A stretch of 35,482 bases of DNA from Sulfuritalea sp. (GCA_030651305.1 JAUSCI010000034.1:1-35482); one strand, 5' to 3'. Shown: positions 1 to 7,484, numbered from the stretch's first letter. The notes: a model not told the origin generated them from the sequence alone. Numbers and translations are program-made.

Positions 1-1188
1 CGCAGCCGCCGCCGGAGCGGTCGGCATGTCGCGGGCGTCGGAGTGGCACGAGGTCCAGCAGCCCGAACGCGCCGCCATGTCGACCTTGCCGCCATCGATC
101 ATCATGGCCAGCTTGATCTCGTTCTCGGGGTCCATCTTGCCGCCCTTGGCGAAGGGGACGTCCACATGCGGGCCGGCCGGGAACTCGAACCGCATATAAA
201 GGTTGTCGGAGTCGTAGGACGCCTTGATCGACAGCGGAACCGCGGCCCGCTTGCCCGGAATCGGGGTCGCCTCGGCCTTGGAGCCCGACACCATCTTGGC
301 CCCCATATCGGCGGTTTCGTTGCTGTGGCACTCGAAGCAGCGGTCGCCCTTCTTGAAGGCGCGGGTGCCGCCGTGATCGGTGCCGGTCAGCACCCATTCG
401 ATGGAGGTCTGGCCGGGGTAGAACAAGATGGTCTTGACCTCGGCCACCTTGCTCCAGTCCACCGCCTTGCCGGTAACCGGCGGGGCGGCGGGACCGGACG
501 CGACCGGGGCGGAGGCGGCGACCGAAGCGGCCGGAGCCGTCGCGGCGGCCGGAGCCGGAGCCGGCGTGGCGGCGGCGGCCTTCTTGGCCTCCAGCTCCTT
601 GGCCTTCTGCTCCTCTTCCTGTTCAAGCAGATGGTGCACCGGCTTGTGGGCGATGCCCTTGTGGCAATCGATGCAGGTGCCGCCATCCGTCTGCGCATTG
701 CTGTGCTGCTTGCGGGCGCGCTGCTTTTGCATGTCGGGATTCATCTGGTCGAAGGCGTGACAGTTCCGGCATTCGCGCGAATCCGTCGTCTTCATGGTTT
801 CCCAGACCCGCTTGGCCAGTTGGTACCGCTTGCCATCGAATTTTTCGGGGGTATCGACGCTGCCCATCAGCCAATGGAAGACCTCGCCGCTGGCCTGGAT
901 CTTGCGAATGAACTTGTGGACCCAATCGCGCGGCACATGGCAATCCGAACACACCGCGCGAACGCCGCTGCGGTTGGTGTAATGGATGGTCTTCTTGTAC
1001 TCTTCGTAAACGTTGTCCTTCATCTCGTGGCAATTGATGCAGAAGCCCATCGTATTGGTTGCTTCCATCGCCGTATTGAAGCCACCCCAGAATACGATAC
1101 CGCCGACAAAGATCACGGCCGCGCCAAACAATGACGCGCCAAGAATTTTCATCTTCCACAGCTTGCTGAACAAGGATTTGGTCGCCAT
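1..1188 (-). CDS. NapC/NirT-family multihaem cytochrome c with C-terminal haem-binding extension (partial, 3' end off window)
   Basis: The visible part is 396 codons from an ATG at 1188 preceded by GGGGAG; the gene continues past base 1. An N-terminal membrane anchor (residues about 14-36) is followed by four CXXCH haem sites (C50, C80, C140, C172), the layout of NapC/NirT quinol dehydrogenases. These pass electrons from the quinol pool to periplasmic reductases. A charged helix (about 187-203) and an Ala/Pro-rich linker (about 203-237) lead to a second domain. That domain has a fifth site, CFECH at 284, and a sixth with an extra residue, CWTSCH at 377-382. It resembles the haem-binding domain related to the ethylbenzene/DMSO dehydrogenase gamma subunit. 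The gene is divergent from two Crp/Fnr regulators and shares a 418-bp control region with an FNR-type box. I infer that it feeds electrons to the denitrification chain, but the true partner is not shown. Family assignment is confident; the gene name is not, so none is given. Confidence 0.85.
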   Translation of the reverse strand, partial: MATKSLFSKLWKMKILGASLFGAAVIFVGGIVFWGGFNTAMEATNTMGFCINCHEMKDNVYEEYKKTIHYTNRSGVRAVCSDCHVPRDWVHKFIRKIQASGEVFHWLMGSVDTPEKFDGKRYQLAKRVWETMKTTDSRECRNCHAFDQMNPDMQKQRARKQHSNAQTDGGTCIDCHKGIAHKPVHHLLEQEEEQKAKELEAKKAAAATPAPAPAAATAPAASVAASAPVASGPAAPPVTGKAVDWSKVAEVKTILFYPGQTSIEWVLTGTDHGGTRAFKKGDRCFECHSNETADMGAKMVSGSKAEATPIPGKRAAVPLSIKASYDSDNLYMRFEFPAGPHVDVPFAKGGKMDPENEIKLAMMIDGGKVDMAARSGCWTSCHSDARDMPTAPAAAA

Positions 1189-1398
1189 TGCGCTCCCCGG
1201 CATCATCTGCTGCCCGCCACAGCCGCCACCGCACAAGAGCGGCGACCGACGCGATGCCGGACAAAAATTGCAGGGATGCCACAAAGAAGCCTTTGCCGGC
1301 ACCCCACTCCACCCTAACCGACCCCCGCTTCACGACCCCCGTGATACGACAGGCCCCAGGTTGCGGCGAACTCTACTGTTTTGCCGCCGCCGAGTAAC

Positions 1399-1412
1399 GT
1401 GATCTTGATCAA
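1399..1412. promoter_or_regulatory. FNR/NNR-type box between nirT-like gene and crp genes
   Basis: GTGAT-CTTG-ATCAA differs from the FNR consensus TTGAT-N4-ATCAA at only one base. It lies almost equidistant (about 200 bp) from the leftward cytochrome start and the rightward regulator start, so it could serve either gene. No convincing -10 could be assigned. Confidence 0.6.
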
Positions 1413-1436
1413 TTTGCGCAGTATATCCTTATTTTG

Positions 1437-1462
1437 ATTCAGCAGATTAGAATCTTCTGAAT
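1437..1462. promoter_or_regulatory. 26-bp near-perfect palindrome (possible operator)
   Basis: The left arm ATTCAGCAGATT and right arm AATCTTCTGAAT are reverse complements except at one position, around a central AG. A shorter perfect dyad (TCATAC, 7-nt gap, GTATGA) follows at 1470-1488. The rest of the 1189-1606 gap shows no gene. The site is a candidate operator for a dimeric regulator; its binder is unknown. Confidence 0.5.
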
Positions 1463-1606
1463 AATCAGTTCATACTGAAGGGGTATGACGCCCCTCCGGA
1501 TGGGGCTCAATCTTAACCAACGTCAAGGTTCCCATCTTTGATTTAGAGAAATGATGAATGGCGGTTTCACATGGCCATGGGCCAGCATTCGGCATCGGGA
1601 GGGGCG

Positions 1607-2302
1607 ATGAATTCCGGGGCAGCGAGCGCGCTGAAAAAGAACCCACTTTTCGCCGCCCTCCCTTTGTCGGAGATCAACACCCTGCTCGACGGCCATGATG
1701 TGCTGCAATTCGCGGAGGGCTCCGAGCTGTTCCACGAGGCCGAGACCGCCCGGCAGTTATTCCTGATCCTGGAGGGCGAGGTCGTGCTGCTGCCATCGGC
1801 GAGCGCCGCGGGCTCTCCCCTGCCCATGGTGCAGCTGGCCGCCGGCGACACCGCCGGCGAGGAGGCGGTCCTGACCGGCATGCCCTACTGCGCCACGGCC
1901 CGCGCCGCGTCTCCCACCACCGTGATCGCCATTCCCGCCCAGACTCTGATGGGGTATCTCGAAGCCCATTTCGACGTCGCCATCGCCATGATCTCCAACA
2001 TGGCGGCTCATCTGCGCGATCAGGTGAAGGAAATCACCGAACTCAAGATGCAGTCCACCGCCGAACGGCTGGCCAGCTTCCTGCTGACCCTGGCCGGAAC
2101 CGCGACGGGCCATACCGTGGTGCGGCTTCCCTACGAGAAACGGCTGCTGGCTGACCATCTGGGCATGGACCCGGCGACCCTGTCGCGGGCTTTTGCCAAA
2201 CTGCGTGATAAAGGTGTGGTCGCCAGCCGTACGGACAAGGTAGAAATTGCAGATGTGGCAAGGCTGAGGAGCTATGGCGACGGCGCAGCAATCACTTCCT
2301 AG
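1607..2302 (+). CDS. Crp/Fnr-family transcriptional regulator (first of tandem pair)
   Basis: The 231-residue protein has the family layout. A cyclic-nucleotide-binding-like beta-roll starts at NPLFAALPL, a long dimer helix is centred on the DQVKEITELK region, and a C-terminal winged helix carries the recognition segment LGMDPATLSRAFAKLR. I prefer the ATG at 1607 because GGGAGG sits just upstream; an in-frame ATG at 1571 would add 12 residues that do not match the family. The recognition helix has S and R of the Fnr E--SR signature, but Ala replaces the Glu, so its target may deviate from TTGAT. No cysteine cluster is visible, so it is not a classical Fe-S Fnr. The position beside the nir genes suggests a DNR/NNR-type regulator of denitrification, which is an inference. 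Its end overlaps the next regulator by 29 bp. Confidence 0.85.
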   Translation: MNSGAASALKKNPLFAALPLSEINTLLDGHDVLQFAEGSELFHEAETARQLFLILEGEVVLLPSASAAGSPLPMVQLAAGDTAGEEAVLTGMPYCATARAASPTTVIAIPAQTLMGYLEAHFDVAIAMISNMAAHLRDQVKEITELKMQSTAERLASFLLTLAGTATGHTVVRLPYEKRLLADHLGMDPATLSRAFAKLRDKGVVASRTDKVEIADVARLRSYGDGAAITS

Positions 2303-3116
2303 GGACGTCGCGGCGCACGAGATCGCCCCCAGCGGCCAGATCCCCTGCCCGTGCCGCCCCTCATGCGAAGGGCCGACGGCGGACTGCGACCGGACGCTCT
2401 CGACGCCTCACCGGCTGTTCCGCGGCTCGGGCACGGCTCAGGAGGTCGTTGCCTCCCTGCCGCTGTTCGACGGCATCCAAAGCGACATCCTCAATCGGTT
2501 GCTGGCCGATTCCAACACCATCACCCGGCGACGCAGCACCTTGCTGTTCGGCGCCGGCGATGAGGCCGACTGCTTCTATATCATCCTGGATGGCGGGGTG
2601 AAGCTGTTCGCCCTGTCCCAGGACGGCCGGGAAAGCATCGTCGAAATCTTTGGCCCCGGCACCTCGTTCGCCGAGGCCGCCATGCTGTCCACCGGCCGGT
2701 TCCCGCTTCACGCCGAGGTGATCGAGGATGCGACCCTGATCCGGGTCGGCCGTCGGGCCTTTCTCCATACCCTGAATTCCGACCACGCCCTGGCCTATCG
2801 CATGCTGGCGGCGCTGGTGAAGTGGAACCGCCGGCTGGCGGCCGAGATCTGGGACCTGAAAGAATTGACGCCATGGCAGCGCGTCGCCGAATTCCTGCTC
2901 GCCCAGACCGCCGTCGCCGAAGGCAAGGCCGTCGTCGCCCTGCCCTTCAACAAGGAAGTACTGGCCAGCCGGGTCGGCATCCGCCGCGAAAGCCTGTCGC
3001 GCGTCCTCGGTCGGTTGCGGGTGCTGGGAGTACATACTTCCGGCAATGCCGTCCATATCGACGATATCGCGCTGCTGCGCCGCGCCTGCCTTGAAACGTC
3101 TGGGAGCCGTGACTAA
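2274..3116 (+). CDS. Crp/Fnr-family transcriptional regulator with N-terminal cysteine cluster (second of tandem pair)
   Basis: This 280-residue protein has a sensor beta-roll (about 57-170), a dimer helix and a winged helix with recognition segment VGIRRESLSRVLGRLR, which keeps the E--SR residues that read TTGAT-type half sites in Fnr. Unlike its neighbour it has a 50-residue N-terminal extension with four cysteines (C25, C27, C31, C38) and one in the beta-roll (C100). That number and place recall the Fe-S ligands of Fnr, but the spacing (C-X-C-X3-C-X6-C) is different. The ATG at 2274 follows GAGGAG very closely and overlaps the upstream gene by 29 bp, so the pair is probably translationally coupled. 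The product is a good candidate to act on the Fnr-like box before nirS. The signal sensed (oxygen, NO or redox) cannot be read from the sequence. Confidence 0.85.
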   Translation: MATAQQSLPRDVAAHEIAPSGQIPCPCRPSCEGPTADCDRTLSTPHRLFRGSGTAQEVVASLPLFDGIQSDILNRLLADSNTITRRRSTLLFGAGDEADCFYIILDGGVKLFALSQDGRESIVEIFGPGTSFAEAAMLSTGRFPLHAEVIEDATLIRVGRRAFLHTLNSDHALAYRMLAALVKWNRRLAAEIWDLKELTPWQRVAEFLLAQTAVAEGKAVVALPFNKEVLASRVGIRRESLSRVLGRLRVLGVHTSGNAVHIDDIALLRRACLETSGSRD

Positions 3117-3171
3117 CGGCATATTTTACCGTATGCTTATCAACGTAATCCAAGGGTTTCGTCCGATGAAT

Positions 3172-3185
3172 TTGACGATAGTCAC
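3172..3185 (+). promoter_or_regulatory. Fnr/Dnr-like operator upstream of nirS
   Basis: TTGAC-GATA-GTCAC contains a perfect TGAC/GTCA dyad with the 4-bp spacer typical of Fnr/Dnr sites. Class II activation (site centred near -41.5) would place the start of transcription near 3220, about 70 bp before the nirS ATG. The weak hexamer CATTGT at 3208-3213 could be the -10. This is an inferred site. Confidence 0.55.
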
Positions 3186-3201
3186 ATTCATCGAAGGGGA
3201 G

Positions 3202-3239
3202 CCGGGGCATTGTTCCCCGGTTTAAAGCTTCAACCGGGG
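3202..3239 (+). promoter_or_regulatory. Two mutually exclusive hairpins upstream of nirS
   Basis: CCGGGG (3202-3207) can pair with CCCCGG (3215-3220). The same CCCCGG, extended to CCCCGGTT (3215-3222), can instead pair perfectly with AACCGGGG (3232-3239) around a 9-nt loop. The two stems share one arm and cannot coexist, as in attenuators and riboswitches. No clear U-tract follows the second stem. The stems could also act as a terminator for the crp pair or as a protein-binding dyad. Confidence 0.45.
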
Positions 3240-3291
3240 CTTCCAGAATGCTTCGGTCATGTTGTTGTTTGTCGTAAGGGAGGGTTGCCGT

Positions 3292-4932
3292 ATGTGGAAG
3301 GGAGTTCGGAACGCACTGTTGCTCACGGCTTTGCCGTTGGCGATGGGGGGCGCGGCTTTTGCTCAGGAAGCACAGCCGAATCTGTCCAAAGAAGCCAAGG
3401 AAGGTAGCGCGAAGATTTACTTCGAGCGTTGCGCCGGCTGCCATGGTGTGCTGCGCAAGGGTGCCACCGGCAAGAATCTCGAGCCGGCGAATACCGCCAA
3501 GCTCGGCCAGGCTCGCCTGGAAAAGATCCTGACCAATGGCACCGATGGCGGCATGGTTAACTTCGATGACATCCTGACCAAGGATGAAATCAAGAACATG
3601 GCCACCTACATCCAGATGACCCCCGACGTTCCGCCGGAATGGGGCATCAAGGAGATGACGAATTCGTGGAAGGTCACCGTAAAGCCGGAAGACCGCCCGA
3701 AGAAGCAGATGAACAAGGTCAACCTGAAGAACGTCTTCTCGGTGACCCTGCGTGACTCGGGTGAAGTCGCGCTCATCGACGGCGATACCAAGAAGATCTG
3801 GACCATCATCAAGACCGGCTATGCCGTGCATATCTCGCGCCTGTCGGCGTCGGGCCGCTTCGTGTTCGTCATCGGCCGCGACGGCAAGCTCGACATGATC
3901 GATCTGTGGATGGAGACCCCCGGTGTGGTCGCTACCATCAAGATCGGCCTGGATGCCCGTTCGGTCGAAACCTCCAAGTTCAAGGGCTTCGAGGACAAGT
4001 ACGCGGTTGCCGGCTCCTATTGGCCGCCGCAGTACGTGATCATGGACGGCCAGGACCTGAAGCCGCTCAAGATCGTCTCGACCCGCAGCATGACCGTGGA
4101 CGGCGAATACCATCCCGAGCCGCGCGTGGCCTCGATCGTGTCCTCCGAGATCAAGCCAGAGTGGGTAATCAACGTCAAGGAAACCGGCCAGATCCTGCTG
4201 GTCGATTACTCGGATATCGAGAACCTGAAGACCACTACCATCGCCTCCGCCAAGTTCCTCCATGACGGCGGCTGGGATGCTTCCAAGCGCTATTTCCTGG
4301 TTGCGGCCAACGCCTCGAACAAGATCGCCGCGGTGGATACCAAACTCGGCAAGCTCGCCGCGCTGATCGATGTGAAAAAACTGCCGCATCCCGGTCGCGG
4401 TGCCAATTTCGCGCATCCGAAGTTCGGTCCGGTCTGGGCCACCGGCCATCTCGGCGCCGATGTGGTGACGCTGATCAGCACGCCTTCCGACGACAAGAAG
4501 AACGCCAAGTTCAAGGAGTTCAACTGGAAGGTGGTGCAGGAGGTCAAGCACGTGCCGGGCAACCTGTTCGTCAAGACCCATCCGAAGTCGAAGAACCTGT
4601 GGGCCGATTCGCCGCAGAATCCCGACAAGGAACTCGCCGAGTCCGTCGCGGTGTGGGACATGGCCGACCTGTCGAAGCCGAAGAAGATCATCAACGTGGC
4701 CAAGGATTCCGGCCTGCCGGAGACCAAGGCAACCCGTCGCGCGGTGCACCCGGAATACAGCGCGGATGGTTCCGAGGTGTGGATTTCATTGTGGGGCGGC
4801 AAGACCGACCAGTCGGCGATCGTGGTCTATGACGACAAGACCCTGGCGATGAAGAAGGTGATCACCGATCCGAAGATGATCACGCCGACCGGCAAGTTCA
4901 ACGTCTACAACACGCAGCACGACATCTATTGA
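3292..4932 (+). CDS. nirS: Cytochrome cd1 nitrite reductase NirS
   Basis: The 546-residue periplasmic enzyme reduces nitrite to nitric oxide in denitrification. A signal peptide of about 24 residues ends at AAFA. A cytochrome c domain follows with one CXXCH (C47-H51), then an eight-bladed d1-haem propeller. Histidines expected in the d1 pocket are present: H180 in YAVHISR as proximal ligand, H324 in FLHDGGWD and H375 in the FAHPKFGPVW segment. The protein ends in NTQHDIY, as NirS proteins do. I chose the ATG at 3292 because GGGAGG precedes it at good spacing; an in-frame ATG at 3259 would put 11 residues before the signal peptide. It heads the nir operon, downstream of an Fnr-like box and two competing leader hairpins. 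A 12-bp hairpin follows its stop codon, which probably keeps nirS mRNA more abundant than the downstream maturation genes. Confidence 0.98.
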   Translation: MWKGVRNALLLTALPLAMGGAAFAQEAQPNLSKEAKEGSAKIYFERCAGCHGVLRKGATGKNLEPANTAKLGQARLEKILTNGTDGGMVNFDDILTKDEIKNMATYIQMTPDVPPEWGIKEMTNSWKVTVKPEDRPKKQMNKVNLKNVFSVTLRDSGEVALIDGDTKKIWTIIKTGYAVHISRLSASGRFVFVIGRDGKLDMIDLWMETPGVVATIKIGLDARSVETSKFKGFEDKYAVAGSYWPPQYVIMDGQDLKPLKIVSTRSMTVDGEYHPEPRVASIVSSEIKPEWVINVKETGQILLVDYSDIENLKTTTIASAKFLHDGGWDASKRYFLVAANASNKIAAVDTKLGKLAALIDVKKLPHPGRGANFAHPKFGPVWATGHLGADVVTLISTPSDDKKNAKFKEFNWKVVQEVKHVPGNLFVKTHPKSKNLWADSPQNPDKELAESVAVWDMADLSKPKKIINVAKDSGLPETKATRRAVHPEYSADGSEVWISLWGGKTDQSAIVVYDDKTLAMKKVITDPKMITPTGKFNVYNTQHDIY

Positions 4933-4956
4933 TCCGGGACGCTTGATCGGCCGCAA

Positions 4957-4984
4957 CGATAAGGGGGCGCAAGCTCCTTTGTCG
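4957..4984 (+). terminator. 12-bp hairpin after nirS (partial terminator or mRNA-stabilising stem)
   Basis: Bases 4957-4968 pair over their full length with 4973-4984 when G-U pairs are allowed, closing a GCAA loop of the GNRA class. There is no run of U after the stem, so complete termination is unlikely. Processing or partial attenuation between nirS and the next genes fits better. Confidence 0.5.
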
Positions 4985-5020
4985 CATAGGCCCCACAATA
5001 TCTTGACGGGGAAGAGTGCC

Positions 5021-5629
5021 ATGAAGCTCAAGCAAGCAGTCGTTGCAGTGTTGCTCGCCAGCGCATTTTCGGCCGGCGCACAGGTCGGCAGCAGCGAGCA
5101 AGCCGCCGCGCAGAAGATTGCCGCCGCCACTTGCGCCTCCTGCCACGGCGCGGACGGCAACAGCCAGCAGCCGACAGTGCCCAATCTGGCTGGCTTGCAG
5201 GAGCGCTATCTGCTCAAGCAGATGAAAGACTACGTCGCCGGCAAGCGAAAAAATGACACCGCGACACCCTGCGGTCCCGACTTGAAACCGGCCAACATCG
5301 CCGGCCTCGCCGCCTGGTTCGGCAACCAGAAACCGGCGTCGGGCAAGCCAGGTGACCCGGCCCTGATCGCCGAGGGCAAGAAACTTTACGAACTGGGCAA
5401 CAGCGCCAGGGGAATCGAGGACTGCACGCAATGCCACGAGGCCGGCGCCGCGGGTTCCGGCCTGAATCCGAAATTATCCGGACAGCATGCGGCCTACATC
5501 TTCAAGCAGATGCGCGCCTTCGCGACACATGCACGCAGCAATGACAAGAATGACAAGATGCATGATGTGGCGGAAAGAATGAGCGAGCAGGATATCCGCG
5601 CGGTCGCCGCATACCTGGCTGGGCTGTAA
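5021..5629 (+). CDS. Dihaem cytochrome c (c4-like), probable electron donor to NirS
   Basis: This 202-residue exported protein has a signal peptide ending near FSAGA and two class I cytochrome c domains with CASCH (C38-H42) and CTQCH in the second half. The repeat layout, including the paired segments AGLQERYLLKQMKDY and LSGQHAAYIFKQMRAF, is that of cytochrome c4-type dihaem proteins. It occupies the place taken by nirM (monohaem c551) in Pseudomonas, directly after nirS, so an electron-donor role to cd1 is the natural inference. The start at 5021 follows GGGGAAGAG; earlier in-frame codons lack a signal peptide. Its TAA overlaps the ATG of the following cupredoxin gene by one base. Confidence 0.85.
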   Translation: MKLKQAVVAVLLASAFSAGAQVGSSEQAAAQKIAAATCASCHGADGNSQQPTVPNLAGLQERYLLKQMKDYVAGKRKNDTATPCGPDLKPANIAGLAAWFGNQKPASGKPGDPALIAEGKKLYELGNSARGIEDCTQCHEAGAAGSGLNPKLSGQHAAYIFKQMRAFATHARSNDKNDKMHDVAERMSEQDIRAVAAYLAGL

Positions 5630-5991
5630 TGCGTGAAGCGCTTCCCGCGCCGGGATTGACGGTATTTCCCGGTGCTTGCCTGGCGCGACGGGTGCTGGCA
5701 TTGCTGGCGCTGGTTTCCTGTGGCGTGCTCGCCCAGCAAACGGTGGAAGTAGCCATTCAGGACTATCGCTTTTCGCCGCGGGAAGTTCATATCAAGGTGG
5801 GCGATACGGTGCGCTGGACCAATCGCGAGAAGCGCACCAGTCATTCGGTGCTCTTTCCCGCCGAGAATGGACTCGAATCCGAGCGGCTGCTTCCCGCTGA
5901 GCATTGGCAGCGCAGCTTCGCTCAGCCGGGTACCTACGCTTATCGCTGTGGTCCGCACGAGGAAATGAAGGGAGTCATCGTTGTCGAATAG
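5629..5991 (+). CDS. Periplasmic cupredoxin (plastocyanin/pseudoazurin-like)
   Basis: This 120-residue protein has an N-terminal export segment (hydrophobic 22-35, possible cleavage after VLA) and a single cupredoxin fold. Type 1 copper ligands are readable: H72 in TSHSVLF, then C107, H110 and M113 in the C-terminal loop CGPHEEM. VGDTVRWTN is the usual strand preceding the first His. Small blue copper proteins such as azurin and pseudoazurin are known alternative donors to nitrite reductases, and its place between the dihaem cytochrome and nirC suggests that role here. It is coupled to the previous gene by a TAATG overlap and overlaps nirC by 11 bp. No specific gene name is justified. Confidence 0.85.
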   Translation: MREALPAPGLTVFPGACLARRVLALLALVSCGVLAQQTVEVAIQDYRFSPREVHIKVGDTVRWTNREKRTSHSVLFPAENGLESERLLPAEHWQRSFAQPGTYAYRCGPHEEMKGVIVVE

Positions 5992-6310
5992 CCGCCTCCT
6001 TTCCGCACTGACGGCCGTCCTGCTTGGCAGCCTCGCCATGCCAGGCATGGCCGAGTTGCCGGTAGCGCGCCAGAAGGAACTGGTCCACCTGGTGCGGCAG
6101 GATTGCGGTTCCTGCCATGGCATGACTTTGCGCGGCGGATTGGGGCCGGCGCTGCTGCCGGCGACGCTGGCGGACAAGCCGGCAGAGGGTTTGGTGGCAA
6201 CCATCATCGGCGGCCGTCCGGGGACGCCGATGCCGCCGTGGCACCGCTTTTTGGCGGAAGACGAAGCTCAGTGGATTGTTGACCGGTTGATGGCGGGATT
6301 TCCTGAATGA
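5981..6310 (+). CDS. nirC: NirC-like monohaem cytochrome c55x
   Basis: The 109-residue exported protein has a signal peptide ending MPGMA and one haem site, CGSCH at 42-46, followed by the short cytochrome segment ending in a WIVDRLM helix. Size and the LGPALLPATL motif match the NirC/c55x family, which serves cd1 maturation or electron delivery. Translation appears to start at TTG 5981, because AAGGGAG lies at proper spacing and no ATG gives a signal peptide. That start lies inside the cupredoxin gene. Its TGA overlaps the nirF ATG in an ATGA motif. The GPALLP stretch recurs at the N-terminus of NirN in this operon, showing related c-domains. Confidence 0.85.
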   Translation: MSNSRLLSALTAVLLGSLAMPGMAELPVARQKELVHLVRQDCGSCHGMTLRGGLGPALLPATLADKPAEGLVATIIGGRPGTPMPPWHRFLAEDEAQWIVDRLMAGFPE

Positions 6311-7482
6311 GACGGATCATGCAACTGTGTTTGTTCGGCCTGCTGGTCGTTCTGCTGACTGCATGCAGCGGGATGCCGCTGCGCGGCACCGGCGATCTCG
6401 GCCTCGTCGTCGAGCGCGCCAGCGGCCATGTCACGCTGGTGAATACCAGCAGCCGCGAGGCCTATGCCCGCATCGGCGGTCTCGGCGACCTCTCGCATGC
6501 TTCCGTGGTCTATTCGCGCGACGCCCGTTATGCGTTCATTTTCGGTCGCGATGGCGGACTGACCAAAGTCGATTTGCTCGAAGCCCGCATCGTCAAGCGC
6601 ATCATGCAATCGGGCAACGCCATCGGCGGCTCGATCTCGCAGGACGGGCGCATTGTCGTGGCGCAGAACTACACGCCGGGCGGGATCAAGGCCTTCGACG
6701 CGGAAACGCTCGAGTTGCTCTCTGAAGTCCCGGCCGAGTACGCGCCGGGAGTTTTCTCCAAGGTGGTCGGCCTGGCCGACGTGCCGGGCAACAAGTTCGC
6801 CTACGCATTGTTCGATGGCGGCGAAATCTGGGTCAGCGATTTTTCCGATCCGAAGCGGCCCGTGACCAAGCGCTATCCGGCCGGCCAGCAGCCTTATGAC
6901 GGTCTGGTCACGCCCGACGGACGCTACTACCTTGCCGGCCTGTTTGGCGAGGACGGCATCGCGCTGCTCGATTTGTGGCAGCCAGAAAAAGGTTCGCGCA
7001 AGATCCTGGAAAAATACGGCCGTGGCGAGGAAAAGCTGCCGGTGTTCAAGATGCCGCATCTGCGCGGCTGGTCAGTGGCGGCAGGCCGCGCCTGGCTGCC
7101 GGCGATCGGTCGCCACGAAGTGCTGGTGGCCGACGCGAGTACCTGGAATGAGACCGGCCGCGTCGCGGTCAAGGGCCAGCCGGTGTTCGTCATGGCCAGC
7201 CCGGACGGTCGCCAGATCTGGGTCAACTTCGCATTTCCGGACAACGGCTGGGTGCAGGTGATCGACACGCTGACGGGAAAAATAGTACAGACCCTGCAGC
7301 CGGGCAAGGCGGTGCTGCATATGGAGTTCACGCCGCGCGGCGAGGCGGTCTGGCTGTCGGCGCGCGATGACAACCGCGTTGTGATTTACGATACGAAGGC
7401 TTTCAGCGCACTCGGCGGCCTTGATGTCGAGACGCCGTCAGGCATCTTTTTCACCAGCCGTGCCGCACGCATCGGATTCTGA
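6307..7482 (+). CDS. nirF: NirF, haem d1 biosynthesis lipoprotein
   Basis: The 391-residue protein starts with a lipoprotein signal and lipobox LLTAC (C20), so it should be anchored in the periplasm. The rest is a d1-type beta-propeller related to the NirS d1 domain and to NirN, without a cytochrome c domain. Propeller landmarks include SRDARYAFIFGRDGGLTKVD near the start and HMEFTPRGEAVWLSARDDN near the end. NirF is required for late haem d1 formation: it acts on a d1 precursor and interacts with NirN and NirS. The start overlaps the nirC stop (ATGA). Confidence 0.93.
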   Translation: MRRIMQLCLFGLLVVLLTACSGMPLRGTGDLGLVVERASGHVTLVNTSSREAYARIGGLGDLSHASVVYSRDARYAFIFGRDGGLTKVDLLEARIVKRIMQSGNAIGGSISQDGRIVVAQNYTPGGIKAFDAETLELLSEVPAEYAPGVFSKVVGLADVPGNKFAYALFDGGEIWVSDFSDPKRPVTKRYPAGQQPYDGLVTPDGRYYLAGLFGEDGIALLDLWQPEKGSRKILEKYGRGEEKLPVFKMPHLRGWSVAAGRAWLPAIGRHEVLVADASTWNETGRVAVKGQPVFVMASPDGRQIWVNFAFPDNGWVQVIDTLTGKIVQTLQPGKAVLHMEFTPRGEAVWLSARDDNRVVIYDTKAFSALGGLDVETPSGIFFTSRAARIGF

Positions 7483-7484
7483 CC

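Noticed and set aside
43-1134. Long open frame (363 codons) on the plus strand
   Set aside because: It is the complement of the multihaem cytochrome gene, whose six haem motifs and ribosome site show the true strand.
1-3116. Recent horizontal transfer of the left end from an alphaproteobacterium
   Set aside because: The proteins seemed somewhat Magnetospirillum-like, but I could not measure composition or find an insertion boundary, so it is not claimed.
2947-4749. 600-codon open frame on the minus strand across nirS
   Set aside because: His/Arg/Gly-rich translation without any family motif; nirS on the other strand is unmistakable.
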